A DNA stretch of 64,000 bases. It comes from Euphorbia lathyris. Its lineage: Eukaryota; Streptophyta; Magnoliopsida; Malpighiales; Euphorbiaceae. Shown here in pieces: positions 23,220 through 34,044 of the stretch (within the stretch, counting starts at the first letter, position 1; each line of letters begins with the position of its first letter). The notes beneath the pieces were generated by a model. It ran no database searches, was not told the DNA's origin, and saw only the letters and a program-made list of their open reading frames with translations. Both the position numbers and the translations under genes were made by a program. The DNA lies in NCBI RefSeq assembly GCF_963576675.1, contig NC_088911.1, positions 91,789,256 through 91,853,255 of the forward strand. Reading direction: 5' to 3'.

Positions 23220-23760
23220 GCATATGGAGGATTCTTCGATTCGTATTTGGGGTTTGGTTCGGGGTTCTGCATTGTTGGTATCTAAAGTGAACTATTTTGT
23301 GAACAGCATATGCTAAAGTCCGAGAGAATGACATTAAGTCGAGACCCTTATACTGCCTAATGGCCTGAGCTGGAATCAGGAGCTAACTGAGTCTTCTTTT
23401 GAAGTTAGAGATATTGAAGCTATTCTTTGAATCCCCATGTGTCATATCACGTGTGTGGCGTTCTGACATTCCGCTGGGACAAGATTGGTTTCTTCTCAGT
23501 CAGCAGTGCATATAAAACAGCTTCTTGCTTTGCTTCACTCTTCCCTGCCTTCCATCTCTAATTCCATGGTCTTCTTTCTGGTCTCATGCAATTTTGGCTA
23601 AGGTTAAACTCTTCTTGGAAGCTAGGCTCTTATGTTCGTCCAACAGCTACTTTTTCCTTATCTCTAAGGGCATTAAAGTGTCTCCTATATGCAAGCTTTA
23701 TTGTTAATCGGATATGAGGATGACATTCTTAAAAATGTTTGGTCCTGTGTAAACTTAAAA
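23220..23760 (+). pseudogene. LINE ORF2 C-terminal relic
   Basis: In shifting frames it reads SIRIWGLVRGSALLVSK (about 23237), WNQELTESSFEVRDIEAIL (about 23370), WDKIGFFSVSSAYKTAS (about 23478) and HAILAKVKLFLEARLL (about 23587). These match the region between reverse transcriptase and zf-RVT in plant LINEs. It is broken by several stops and has no A tract or target duplication that I can see. It lies just downstream of gene 2. Confidence 0.7.
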
Positions 23761-25264
23761 ATGTTTATTTTCCAGTCATCCTCTACCTTGGTTTGTTTAG
23801 ACACATGGGTTCGTCCTTTGTCCACAATTTAATTTAACAAGGTTTTATATGAGAGCCTGTGCTTTATGGTATATTAAAAAATGGCTTTATTTGGCATAAG
23901 AACACAATTTGTATATAGCTTGCATTCATATTGCAACGGCTGCAAAGCTTAAAATATATATAATTTGCAAAAAGATAACATAGCTTCCAATCTTTGACAG
24001 TGTTTTACCTGTGACCAGATGTAAGAGGCGCTTGAAAAATCACCCCTAAGCTAGCTATCATCCCACCTATAGTGAGAAAACACTAGTGTACTAATAGACA
24101 ATACTTAACAAATTGGCTAGATCCGCAGCTAGCTAGGTTTACACACCATTAACAACTTGGACTTCAATTAAATAGACCTAGGGTTTTTTTTAGACATTCT
24201 ATCAGAAAAATCTTGAAGTGCAAACAGGAAAAAAAAAAGGGGGAAAAGAGAATCCTAATAATTTGCACAACCAACCCTTTGAAACGGAAATCACAACTAC
24301 AATGAGGAAACAGAAACGTCACGACCGTATCAATTAGGCCGAGTTTCTCCAAGAGCGAGCTCAAAGAGTAAGGGAAACATCAAAATCAAACAAAAACACA
24401 CAATGCACCTAAAGAATACAATTCCAAAGCAGCAAAACCAAGTTAAAAATGAGTGACGAGAGAGTGGTGGAGCTTACTGTTTAGAGCGGGAACTCCTGTA
24501 CCATGACTGAGGATCTAGAAGGTCTATCCAAAATTATCGAAGTCCGGACATAATCTGCAATTCTGATCGATGATAAAACAAATCAGAAAAAGAGAGAGAG
24601 GGAGAGAGAGAGAGAGTTGGAGCTTACTGCGTAGGACCGGAGCTCCTAAACCTTTAGTGAGGGTCTAGAGAGCTCAAGAGAAATGCAGATAAAGAAAGAA
24701 AAAGGAAGGACTTTGAGAGGGATAGAGAGGAGGAAGTTTGGGTTGGCAGCCAGAAAATTACAAAACTGGTTCAAATAGTACATCCACACCAATTAACCAA
24801 GCTACTATCTTTAGGACAACTTCGTGATGGGTGTATTGTACCCGACTAATGAAAAAAAAAAAAATAATACTACCTCATTGTGAGATATTAGTGTGAGGAA
24901 AAAAAGTGCATAATTGTCACGTTTCTATTGGGAAGGTCCAATGGACCGGGGCCATAGTAGAATTTTTTCTATATTTAGACTATATATTTGTGACTTTCCC
25001 AAAATACTTTTTATATATATATATATAAGAATTTAGAAATTTCGAAAATAAAAACTTAGAAATTTCTTACTTTTTTTCTTCTTTCTCTCTTCCATTTCTC
25101 TCTTTGATTCTTTCTTAGTTTACAAATTTGGCAGTCCGTTTTTAATTATCGATTCATATATACGTAAAAAAAAATTTCTTGCAAACTTCGCACTTTGTTT
25201 TTTTATTATTTTATACTTTTTCCCCAGAATAATACGTTCAATACATTATTTTACTTCGCATTTT
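23761..25264. other. intergenic DNA with simple repeats
   Basis: No gene recognised. Two related segments near 24471-24540 and 24619-24680 share GGAGCTTACTG and a GAGGGTCTAGA/GAGGATCTAGA-type motif, suggesting an old local duplication. A (GA)n tract lies at about 24593-24616 and a (TA)n tract at about 25014-25027. Confidence 0.5.
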
Positions 25265-25450
25265 TCACATTTTGCGAAGCCTGCGAACACAATACTATTT
25301 AAGAACAATAAATTTACTTCGCATTTTGCGAAGCATGCGAAGATAATACTACTTCGCAGAATGACTTTTTCTTCGCATATTTTGCAAAATACGAAGTAAA
25401 AGTCGTGTTCTTAAGTAGTATTCTCTTCGCAGGCTTCACAAAATGCGAGG
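25265..25450. repeat. long foldback with TTCGCA/TGCGAA palindromes
   Basis: The left arm (about 25268-25308: ACATTTTGCGAAGCCTGC then ACTATTTAAGAAC) pairs with the right arm (about 25410-25447: GTTCTTAAGTAGTATTC then GCAGGCTTCACAAAATGC). Inside are further copies of the same TTCGCATTTTGCGAA palindrome. No target duplication was identified. It may be a MITE. Confidence 0.6.
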
Positions 25451-25673
25451 TGGTATATAACATTAAAATCATAACAACAAGAATGCAATAATAAGCCAAT
25501 GAGGGTTGGTCCGAGTGGTAAGCCTTCGAATATATCTTAGCTTTCAGGACAAACATAATACAATACAAAATAATCATAGACCTTATAATATGTTTTTCAA
25601 AATAGAAAGGACGAAAAGGTTAATAATGACTAAGGATATGGTTATAATGTGTTTTTCAAAATATAAAGACTAA

Positions 25674-26113
25674 GGCCCTGTTTGGGAATTAGCTGTTAGC
25701 TGATTACATTAGCTGTTAGTTGTTAGCTGATTACATTAGCTGATTTGACTAGCTGTTTGTGTAGACCTGTTTAGTAAAAATTAGCTGATTGATAATAGCG
25801 GTTTGTGCAAAAAGACGAATAAGGGCATTAATTTTGGCACAGGAGAAGAGGGAGTCTATTTATTAGGGTTAAAGAAGTCCATTAATTTTAATATTACAAA
25901 ACGCTAATTGAGAAAAAGCTCAGAGCTTTTTCAATTAGCGTTTTCATCCCAAAACTCTCTCCCAAACCTCTCTCCACCAAACACTCCAATTAGCGGTTTC
26001 AGTGGTCAAACCTCTAAAGTTGGTCAAAACCGCTGAACAGATCCTACCGCGGAAAAATGCAGTTTTTTTCATCCTCTCTTTTTATCCCAAAACGCTCTTT
26101 GCCAAACAGGGCC
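25674..26113. mobile_element. Tourist-like (PIF/Harbinger) MITE, 440 bp
   Basis: Terminal inverted repeats GGCCCTGTTTGG (25674-25685) and CCAAACAGGGCC (26102-26113) are flanked by TAA on both sides (25671-25673 and 26114-26116). The 3-bp TAA target and the end sequence are diagnostic of PIF/Harbinger derivatives. The interior carries repeated TTAGCTGATTACATTAGCTG units. It lies a few hundred bases upstream of gene 3. Confidence 0.85.
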
Positions 26114-26183
26114 TAAATAGTGTGTTACGTAAAAAGTATAGAACTAATAAATTATTTACTAAGATTAATACAGGATTTCATTT

Positions 26184-26482
26184 CTAAATAAAGAAAAGTA
26201 GTTGAATATATATGTCTCTGATAAACTTGTATTTTTCTCAAAAAAAAGAAACCAACAAGAGGTTTCATATTCAGCTATTAATAGTACGAAATTCTCGCAT
26301 ATTATCCCCTTCAATTTCCTATTTTTATTAGGAGAACTTTTATCATACTCCACAAGTATTGTAGGTTTTCTCTTCCATCTTTTTTTTTTCTTTCTCCATA
26401 GAATAAAATCTATTTTGAAGCTTTGCATCAATTCACAATGATCAAATTCTTTTGAGCAATCATATTCCATGAATATTTACTG
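26184..26482 (+). promoter_or_regulatory. upstream region and 5' leader exon of gene 3
   Basis: Paralogous to the gene 2 upstream segment (AAAGAAAAGTAGTTGAATA at about 26189; TTTCATATTCAGCTATTAATAG at about 26264, in part). The leader ends TTTACTG at 26482 and splices across 26483-26586 (GTATGT...AACAG). The joined leader carries a short upstream frame (ATG AAT ATT TAC TGA); another (ATG ATC AAA TTC TTT TGA) begins near 26439. These could lower translation of the main frame. Confidence 0.55.
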
Positions 26483-26601
26483 GTATGTACCCTTAATTTT
26501 CTTATATTTATATGAACACAAACACGAACACACATATATATATATATATTACTTTGGTTTTCGCTTTTGTTTTGATGATGAAACAGACTCTATATTCGGG
26601 A

Positions 26602-29584
26602 ATGACTGAAATCGGTGGATCAGGCGGGTGGTTAAAATGTGCTATTATCTTATCAATATTATCATGTTACATCCAGAAAAATCCTGAAGCTAAAGGATTA
26701 AAAAGTTTGACAATTGGGCAACGAATTCCGGTATCCGACACACTTGAATCAGAAGGAGGTCTTTATGAGCTAGGATTTTTTACTCCAACCCCAAATGTAA
26801 CGGATCTTTTTCTAGGAATTTGGTTTACAAAAGCTAAAACAAGGGCAGTGGTTTGGGTGTCAAATCGAGAACAACCTTTCACCACCAATTCTCCTGTTCT
26901 AACTTTGGAGGCAGATGGAAATCTTTCAGTATTGGATGGAAATGCTTCTCACAAGGTAACAAATGCAACGATTGAGGATAAGGAAATAAGTGTTGCAATG
27001 TTAGATACAGGAAATCTAGTTTTGCAAGATAAAAAATTAAATGTTTTATGGGAGAGCTTTGATTATCCGACTGATACTTTATTGCCTGGAATGAAATTGG
27101 GGTATGATAACAAAGTAGGAAAAGTATGGGCAATAACATCATGGATTACTCCAACGGATCCTAGACCTGGGACTATTCGGATGTGGCTTCATGCAAGTGG
27201 TTCGGGTTGGTCTGTTATCGAAAGATTTTATCGAGGACGATATTTTGCCTATGGAACTTATTGGTTGGGAGATAAAATCAACACAACTTGGTCCTTCAAA
27301 GTTCATCAGAACCGAGTCCAATACAATTATTCCATGCCTAGAAAGGATTATGCTACAGTTATATTTCAAACAAATGGGAGTGATTTATTCATCAGATATA
27401 AGGTTATGAATACTGGACAGATGAAGGTCTTAATTTGGACTGAAGAATATCCTGATTGGACACAATTATTTACGTTACCAAATAGAGAATGTGATTTGTA
27501 TGGTTTTTGTGGTAAATATTCAGTTTGTAATCAGGATAATTCGGCTGTTCCATGTTCTTGCTTGCCAGGATATAAAGAAGTTTCACCTGCTAATTGGGAA
27601 AATGAAAATTATAGCGACGGATGCGAGAGGAAAACAAAACTAGAATGTGGTAAAACAAAGTTCGTTCTCAAGGAGGTTACAGGAGTAACATTGCCTGTTT
27701 TGTCAAATATCACTTTCGGATCATTCAAGACCGAACATGAATGTAGATCAGCTTGCAACATGAATTGTACTTACATGGGTTATTCTTTCAAGCATTCACG
27801 TTGTTCCTTATTTGATTTTGATATTACCAATGTTCAGAAGCTTCCTGTTAATTCAGCTGATACTGAAACTATATTCATCAAAGTTGCTGCTTCTGAAATG
27901 AACATTCCAAAACCAAGCGAACATGTTCTCACCGGCTGGACCCTATGGCTCACCGTCTTCACTACCTTATCTATAGCAATTGTTTCTTCTTTCTTGTTCA
28001 TTGTGCAGTTGTATAAAGAGAAGGTTTCACGAGAAGAAGGTATTCATAACATCCCCATTTGCAAATGATGTCATCAACAGTTATTTTACAAGGATGAATA
28101 ATGACAATTAATAAGAATAATGACAAACATCACTGAACTGAAACATTACTGAATTCAAATTCTATAATTTTATTTCTCATGTGATATCAATTTGTTGATA
28201 CAGGAAAGGACTTGTTATCCTATAATTTTCATGAAGCTGCTCAGGAAGAGCCACCTTCAATAGATGAGAATGGGAAAGGTATTTCAAGATATCAGATCCC
28301 ACTGTTTACGCTTGCAAGCGTATGCTCAGCTACCGATGATTTTTCGGCTGTCTACAAACTCGGAAAGGGTGGTTTTGGAGCTGTATACAAGGTAGAGAAG
28401 AGAGCTTAATTTATTCAAATTCAATGCCTTAACATAAATTTACAAATTCCCTCACAAAGATTTGGTAATTCAGGGAACATTACAAAATGGAGAAGAGATA
28501 GCTGTTAAAAGGCTTTCAAAAATAGCTGAGAAAGCATCAAAAGAAATTAGAAATGAAGCACTGCTCATAGCTGAACTTCAACATGATAATCTTACGAGGC
28601 TTCTTGGTTGCTGCTTGGACGGACATGAAAATATAATTATCTACGAGTATTTTCCAAATAAGAGCTTGGACTGTTTTCTCTTTGGTTTGTACTATATATC
28701 CATATTCATATTCATCTTCATCTCCATTTATATATATATACAAGCTTAGCTTTGAATTCAATATTCTTTATCATAAAATTAACTTAAACTTTATTAACAG
28801 ATCCAACCGCGAACAAGGAACTTGACTGGGAAAAGCGGACACGCATCATTCATGGGATAGCAGCAGGACTCAATTATCTACATGAATATTCAAGGTTACA
28901 AATTATTCATGGAGATCTGAAAGCCAGCAACGTTTTGTTAGATGATAATATGAATCCTAAAGTTTCAGATTTCGCCATGACAAGAGTTTTCGGTGCAAAC
29001 GAAACTCTAGCAACTAACAAAATGTTTGGAACTTTGTAAGTACATTACTGTAATTAACAAGTTGCTATGTCAGATTAATATATGAAATTACTAAATATAT
29101 ATTTTTTTGGAGCAGTGGCTATATGTCTCCTGAATATATTTCCAAGGGCATTGTCTCAAACAAATCTGATGTCTTCAGCTTTGGAGTCTTAGTGTTAGAA
29201 ATTTTAAGTGGGAATAAGAACAATTTTCGTACTGCTACCTCTCTCAATCTACTAGGACATGTAAGTGAAAAATAAAATTAAGTAAGAACATTAGATATTT
29301 TTCTTTAATGAGCTTATTTAATTAAAATGAAGTGATTTTGGTTTTGGATTCAGGCATGGGATTTATGGAAATCTGATAAACCATTGGATTTGATGGATCA
29401 AAGTATTGAAGAATCTCATAGTCCGAGTATGAAGAGATACATTGAAATTGCCCTTCTATGTGCTCAGGAAAATGACAATGATAGGCCTTCAATGTCTGAT
29501 GTGATGTCCTATCTAGGAAACGAAGCCATGGATATTCCAACCCCCAAGGAACCAGCTTTTACTAAGACAAGACCTTTAAATTGA
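26602..29584 (+). CDS. G-type lectin S-receptor-like serine/threonine kinase (gene 3)
   Basis: Exons 26602-28039, 28204-28391, 28474-28684, 28801-29035, 29116-29260 and 29354-29584 give about 815 residues with no stop or frameshift. I start at [10 protein letters not shown]; an ATG at 26512 is in frame but lies in the leader intron. Order: signal peptide (to about EAKG), B-lectin ([18 protein letters not shown]), S-locus glycoprotein region ([16 protein letters not shown]), [16 protein letters not shown] ([16 protein letters not shown]), membrane helix ([20 protein letters not shown]), kinase with [35 protein letters not shown] and GYMSPEY. The catalytic Asp of HxD and the Asp of DFx are kept, but HRD is HGD and DFG is DFA. 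Exon sizes and phases match gene 2 apart from the absent intron before the membrane helix. Confidence 0.92.
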
Positions 29585-29960
29585 CATTGTTCCGTTAACA
29601 AGCATACCTTGTGAAATTTATATCAAAATCAGGATTCTATCTTGTCAACTAATTTGAATCCTTGAGAATGTGAAACAATCATCAAATGTACTCTGCTTCA
29701 ATTTAAAAGACAAGTAAAATTTCCTCAAAAAAAAAAAAAAAGAAAAGAAAATTTAATGCTTACAAAATAAATATCAGTATTTATGTATATCTATAGTGGA
29801 TTACTAGTATTTTTTGCATATAAATATTAAAAAAATTTGTAATTTAATAATTAAAATTAATAACATAAAAGTGTTATCTAAATTAAATTTTATTATTTTA
29901 CTTTTTCGTTTAGTTTAAATAATCATTTTATAGATAAATATAATAATATAATTAAAATTA
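29585..29960. other. 3' flank of gene 3
   Basis: Probable 3' untranslated region, then AT-rich DNA leading into the tandem repeat array. No other feature. Confidence 0.5.
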
Positions 29961-30029
29961 ATATATTATATTTTTTTGTCAGTAAAAAAGGAAGAAGTGA
30001 CGCCTCAACTCTATCGTTATTGTTTCATA

Positions 30030-30524
30030 CTCCCTCCATTCTCAAATAAGTGTCGTTTTAGAGTTTTTCAAACAAATTAAGAAACACAATTAATATGCAC
30101 TTTTTTTTTTGAATAAAGGCTGGGAGATACCCAATATTATTAAAAGCAAAATCAAAAAATTAACAACATAGCATCTAGAAAACAACAACTAAACAAAACG
30201 GAAAGAATCCCTGCCTAAAGCATTATCGCGAATGAGAAAAAAATAAAAATCCGGAATTCCATCCCACCAACAAAAATCCGAACTAACTCTACCAAAATCA
30301 GCCAGCTTATCCTAAACAAAAATTTACATGGGTTAACTAAATAAAAATTCTCTCTCCTATAATGGTTGGAGAAAAAACTTTGAAAGCTTAAAAAACACAT
30401 AAATCAAGACAAAATTTAAATGTTTAGACCAAAAAACTATACTAAATTTTATTGAAAAACGAAAATGACACTTAAAAAAGAACAAAAACAATCTAAAACG
30501 ACACTTATTTAAGAATGGAGGGAG
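30030..30524. mobile_element. Stowaway-like MITE inserted in the tandem array
   Basis: Ends CTCCCTCCATTCTCAAATAAG and its inverted copy CTTATTTAAGAATGGAGGGAG match over more than 30 bases and continue as GTGTCGTTTTAGA on both arms. TA flanks both sides (30028-30029 and 30525-30526), the Tc1/mariner target. The interior (about 30105-30420) starts with a T tract followed by GAATAAAGGCTGGGAGATAC, which looks like the reversed 3' end of a retroposon nested in the MITE. Confidence 0.85.
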
Positions 30525-30940
30525 TATTATATATAGATATCTAGATAATTAGAAAGAATTTAGGGATTAATCTAAATTCTGTAGAACTCATAGATATAAT
30601 ACGAATAAAATAAAACTTTTTATAAATAAATATAATAATATAATTAAAAATAATTTATTATATATTATATTATGTATCATTAAAAAATAAAGAGGTGACA
30701 TCTCAGCTCAATCGTTACTGTTTTACATTATATATAGATATGCAGAGAATTAGAGAGATTTTAGGAGAGATTTTAGGGATTAATCTAAAATGATGTAGAA
30801 CTCTTAGATATAACACGAATAAAATAATCTTTTTTTATAGATAAATATAATAATATAATTAAAAATAATTTATTATATATTATATTATATTTTTTATCAG
30901 TAAAAAAGGAGGAAGTGACACCTCAATTCAATCGTTACTG

Positions 30941-30941
<1 letters not shown>

Positions 30942-30987
<46 letters not shown>
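30942..30987. repeat. (TA)n microsatellite
   Basis: An almost perfect TA run of about 46 bases expanded within one copy of the tandem array. Confidence 0.95.
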
Positions 30988-30993
<6 letters not shown>

Positions 30994-32098
30994 TATATAG
31001 ATAGATATACAGAGAATTAGAGAGAATTTAGGAGAGAATTTAGGGATTAATATAAATTCAGTTGAACTCTTGGATATGATACGAATAAAATAATCTTTTT
31101 TATAGATAAATATAACAATATAATTAAAATTAATAAATTATATATTATATTATATTTTTTATCAGTAAAAAATGAGGAAGTAACAACTCAGTTCCATCGT
31201 TACTGTTTTATATTATATATAAATATGAAGAGAATTAGAGAGATTTTAGAGATTAATCTAAATTCTGTAGAACTCTTAGATATAATATGAATAAAATAAT
31301 GTTTTATAGATAAATATAATAATATAATTAAAATTAATAAATCATATATTAAATTATATTTTTTATCAGTAAAAAAGGAGGAAGTGACAACTCATCTCCA
31401 TCATTATTGTTTAATAGTATATATGCAGAAAATTAGAGAGATTTTAGAGATTAATCTAAATTACGTAGAACTCTTAGATATAATACAAATAAAATAATCA
31501 TTTTATAGATAAATATAATAATGTACTTAAAATTAATATATTATATATTATATTATTTATCAGTAAAAAAAAGGAGAAAGTTACACATCAGTTTCATCGT
31601 TACTGTTTTCTATTATATATAGATATATAGATATACAGATAATTAGAGAGATTTCAGGGAATAATCTAAATTCTGTAGAATTCTTAAATACAATACAAAT
31701 AAAATAATTTTTTATAGATAAATATAATAATATAATTAAAAATAATTTTTTATATATTATATTATATTTTTTATCGGTAAAAAATGAGAAAGTGACATCT
31801 CAGCTCCATCGTTACTGTTTTATATTATATATTATGTATAGATATAAATAAAATGATCTTTTTTATAGATAAATACTATAATATAATTAAAAATAATTTA
31901 TTATATATTACATTATATTTTTTATCAGTAAAAAATGAAGAATTGACACCTCAGCTCCATCGTTACTGTTTTATATTATATATAGTTTACATATGCTGTA
32001 ATAAGTTCAAACAAGCACTATCCAAAAACATAATTTATCTATTTATATATATGGAAAGGTCCTCAATGGTTTCAATCTATGCCATGAAATCAAAATAT

Positions 32099-32214
32099 AA
32101 TAACTCCTTAATAAATACACATCATGTTTCTCTCTCCTTAATTAATATATTAAACATAACTCCTTAATAAATACACATCATGTTTCTCTCCCCTTAATTA
32201 ATATATTAGACTTT
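32099..32214. repeat. 58-bp tandem duplication
   Basis: The block with AACTCCTTAATAAATACACA, CATGTTTCTCTC and CTTAATTAATATATTA occurs twice in a row (about 32099-32156 and 32157-32214) with one or two changes. Confidence 0.85.
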
Positions 32215-32255
32215 CTCTCCATATTGAAATTAGTGTTAAATTATTGGAATCCTAA

Positions 32256-32260
<5 letters not shown>

Positions 32261-32308
<48 letters not shown>
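32261..32308. repeat. (TA)n microsatellite
   Basis: Uninterrupted TA run of about 48 bases. Confidence 0.95.
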
Positions 32309-32310
<2 letters not shown>

Positions 32311-32388
32311 CTGTTAAATATCGTTTTCTACAATATCCTAAGTGTATTAATCAACAAAAACAAATCATTGAATAGGTTAGTTGAATCT

Positions 32389-32650
32389 ATGGGTGTTCAA
32401 CGGTCGGTTCGGCCTAAAAACCGAACCGAAATAACCAAATACTCAATGAAATAAAGATCGAACCTAACCGAATAATATTAATAAACTGAACCGAATATTT
32501 CAATTCGGTTTGGTTTTCGATTTTAATACATACTAAAGCAAAAAAAGTCCCTTGCTTGTTGATGTAAATGATGATCCAATCCAAAACTATATGAAGACAT
32601 CTAAGGTGTTCAACGGTCGGTTCGGTCTAAAAACCGAATATCATTTAAAA
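32389..32650. repeat. two copies of a GGTGTTCAACGGTCGGTTCGG repeat (hAT-end-like)
   Basis: GGTGTTCAACGGTCGGTTCG occurs at about 32392 and again at about 32608, each followed by CTAAAAACCGAA. Such GGTGTTCAACGGTCGG ends belong to a common class of plant hAT derivatives. No closing inverted end is seen, so these are partial copies. Confidence 0.5.
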
Positions 32651-32659
32651 TGAAAACCG

Positions 32660-33084
32660 AGCCTAATCGGATTATATTAGCAAACCGAACTGAGAGTTTC
32701 AAATTTCAATTATCAAAATCTTAATTTGTTTGTTTGCTAATTGTAGTGTTGAGGCTTCTTAGCAATTGTTGACCTTTACTTTTGTGCAGGGATGAGGACT
32801 TAGTCCTGGAATTGATACTAATACTCTTAGTAGTGACATCGTTTAATTTACAAAGTTATACCTTAAATTTTAGATAATTTGCAGAGTCAGTATTTTTTTA
32901 ATTGCCCAATATTTCTCTCTTTTTGGGTAAATAGTCACAACAGTAATTTTTAAAGGAATGATTGAGTTTATAAACCGCAAAAAGCACATACTCCACATTG
33001 CAAACTTTTAAACCATGTGGATTATCTTTGCAAATCGGCCAAACCAGCTTTGTACTTTTCCTATATTTTATATAGTGTTGTAAT
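32660..33084. other. AT-rich intergenic DNA
   Basis: No gene recognised. The last 8 bases are the left target copy of the hAT element that follows. Confidence 0.5.
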
Positions 33085-33794
33085 TAAAGTTGTAAATGAG
33101 CAAGCCTCTCATGAGCAGTTCAGTGGTCAGATCGATAAAAGTCCGGGTCTACTCAGTTAAATTTATAAACAAGTCGCTTATGAACACGGTTTAGAGACTC
33201 GATTCCTAAACGAACTGAACTTGAGTATGATAAAACTCGGCTCGAAAGCTCATGAGCAGGCTCAGTTATAGGCTCGTGCACAAGTTCATAACCAAGCTCA
33301 ATTATAATGTTCACGAACAACATTGTTAGAGTTTTTTTTCCTGAATCATCATCAGTCACCTCATATCTTCATCACATTCACTTGTCCTCCTCTCATACCT
33401 CTTTTCATTAACGCCTCCCTTGTCTCGCAGTATTTTTTATTTAATGACTAAAATGAGGTTTTTAATGTTTATTCATTTAAATTGTACTATTTCATTTGTT
33501 AAACATTCTATTATTTTATTTCATATTATTTTGTTCGTGAACAAAAGAAACAAGCTGCTCGCAACCAAGCTCATGATTAAAATAAATGAGCAATTCATGA
33601 GCTAAACTCATGAACAAGATAAACGAGTTGGATAGTAAGCAGCTCGTGAACAAATGATCTTCTAAATGGTCCGAGTTGAAACACAAATTTGAGCTCAAAA
33701 AGAGCTCGAAGCTCCGCTCGAGCTCGTTAACATTATGATGAGCCGAGTTTGAACATGTGAAAGCTTGAATTAGATCGGTTTGATTACAACTATA
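33085..33794. mobile_element. non-autonomous hAT element, 710 bp
   Basis: Inverted ends TAAAGTTGTAA (33085-33095) and TTACAACTATA (33784-33794) differ at one base. The flanking 8-mers GTTGTAAT (33077-33084) and GCTGTAAT (33795-33802) match at 7 of 8 positions, as expected for an aged hAT duplication. The interior is rich in GAGCTCG, CATGAGC and CTCATGA segments typical of these elements. It codes for no transposase. Confidence 0.72.
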
Positions 33795-33802
33795 GCTGTA
33801 AT

Positions 33803-34044
33803 AGAATCGAGTTGTGGCCTGCTCATGCTCGACTCATCAGAAAATTGACAAGTTCAAGCTCAACATTTTGTTTGTGAGCTAATCACAAACTGTAAACTTA
33901 ATGACTATTTATAAATAAATGAAAGCTTAAAGAAATAAAAAAAAGTCCAAGGATTTTTCAATTGAGCTCGCAATCCTAAGGATTTATAGTTTGAGCTCAC
34001 AATCCTAAGGATGATAAATTGAGCTTATATTTATTACGTTATGT
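33803..34044. other. intergenic DNA with a short direct repeat
   Basis: Contains two copies of GAGCTCACAATCCTAAGGAT-like sequence (about 33965-34015) and nothing else recognised. Confidence 0.45.

Larger units (their letters stand above)
29961..31990. repeat. tandem array of an AT-rich unit of about 200 bp
   Basis: Eight copies of a unit containing CAGTAAAAAAGGAGGAAGTG, then CATCGTTACTGTTTTATA, AGAGAATTAGAGAGATTTTA, GTAGAACTCTTAGATATAA and TAGATAAATATAATAATATA. The CAGTAAAAA-type landmark falls near 29980, 30680, 30900, 31163, 31368, 31561, 31776 and 31926. Spacing is 150-263 bases; the extremes come from a TA expansion in one copy and a deletion in the last. The first interval also holds the Stowaway MITE. 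Confidence 0.85.

Noticed and set aside
25500..25560. GGTTGGTCCGAGTGGTAAG, resembling box A of a Leu/Ser-type tRNA or a SINE head
   Set aside because: No box B at the proper distance, no tail and no target duplication; too little to call a tRNA or SINE.
26512..26601. Upstream in-frame ATG for gene 3 (MNTNTNTHIY...)
   Set aside because: It lies in what looks like the leader intron (26483-26586) and has no counterpart in gene 2; the aligned start is 26602.
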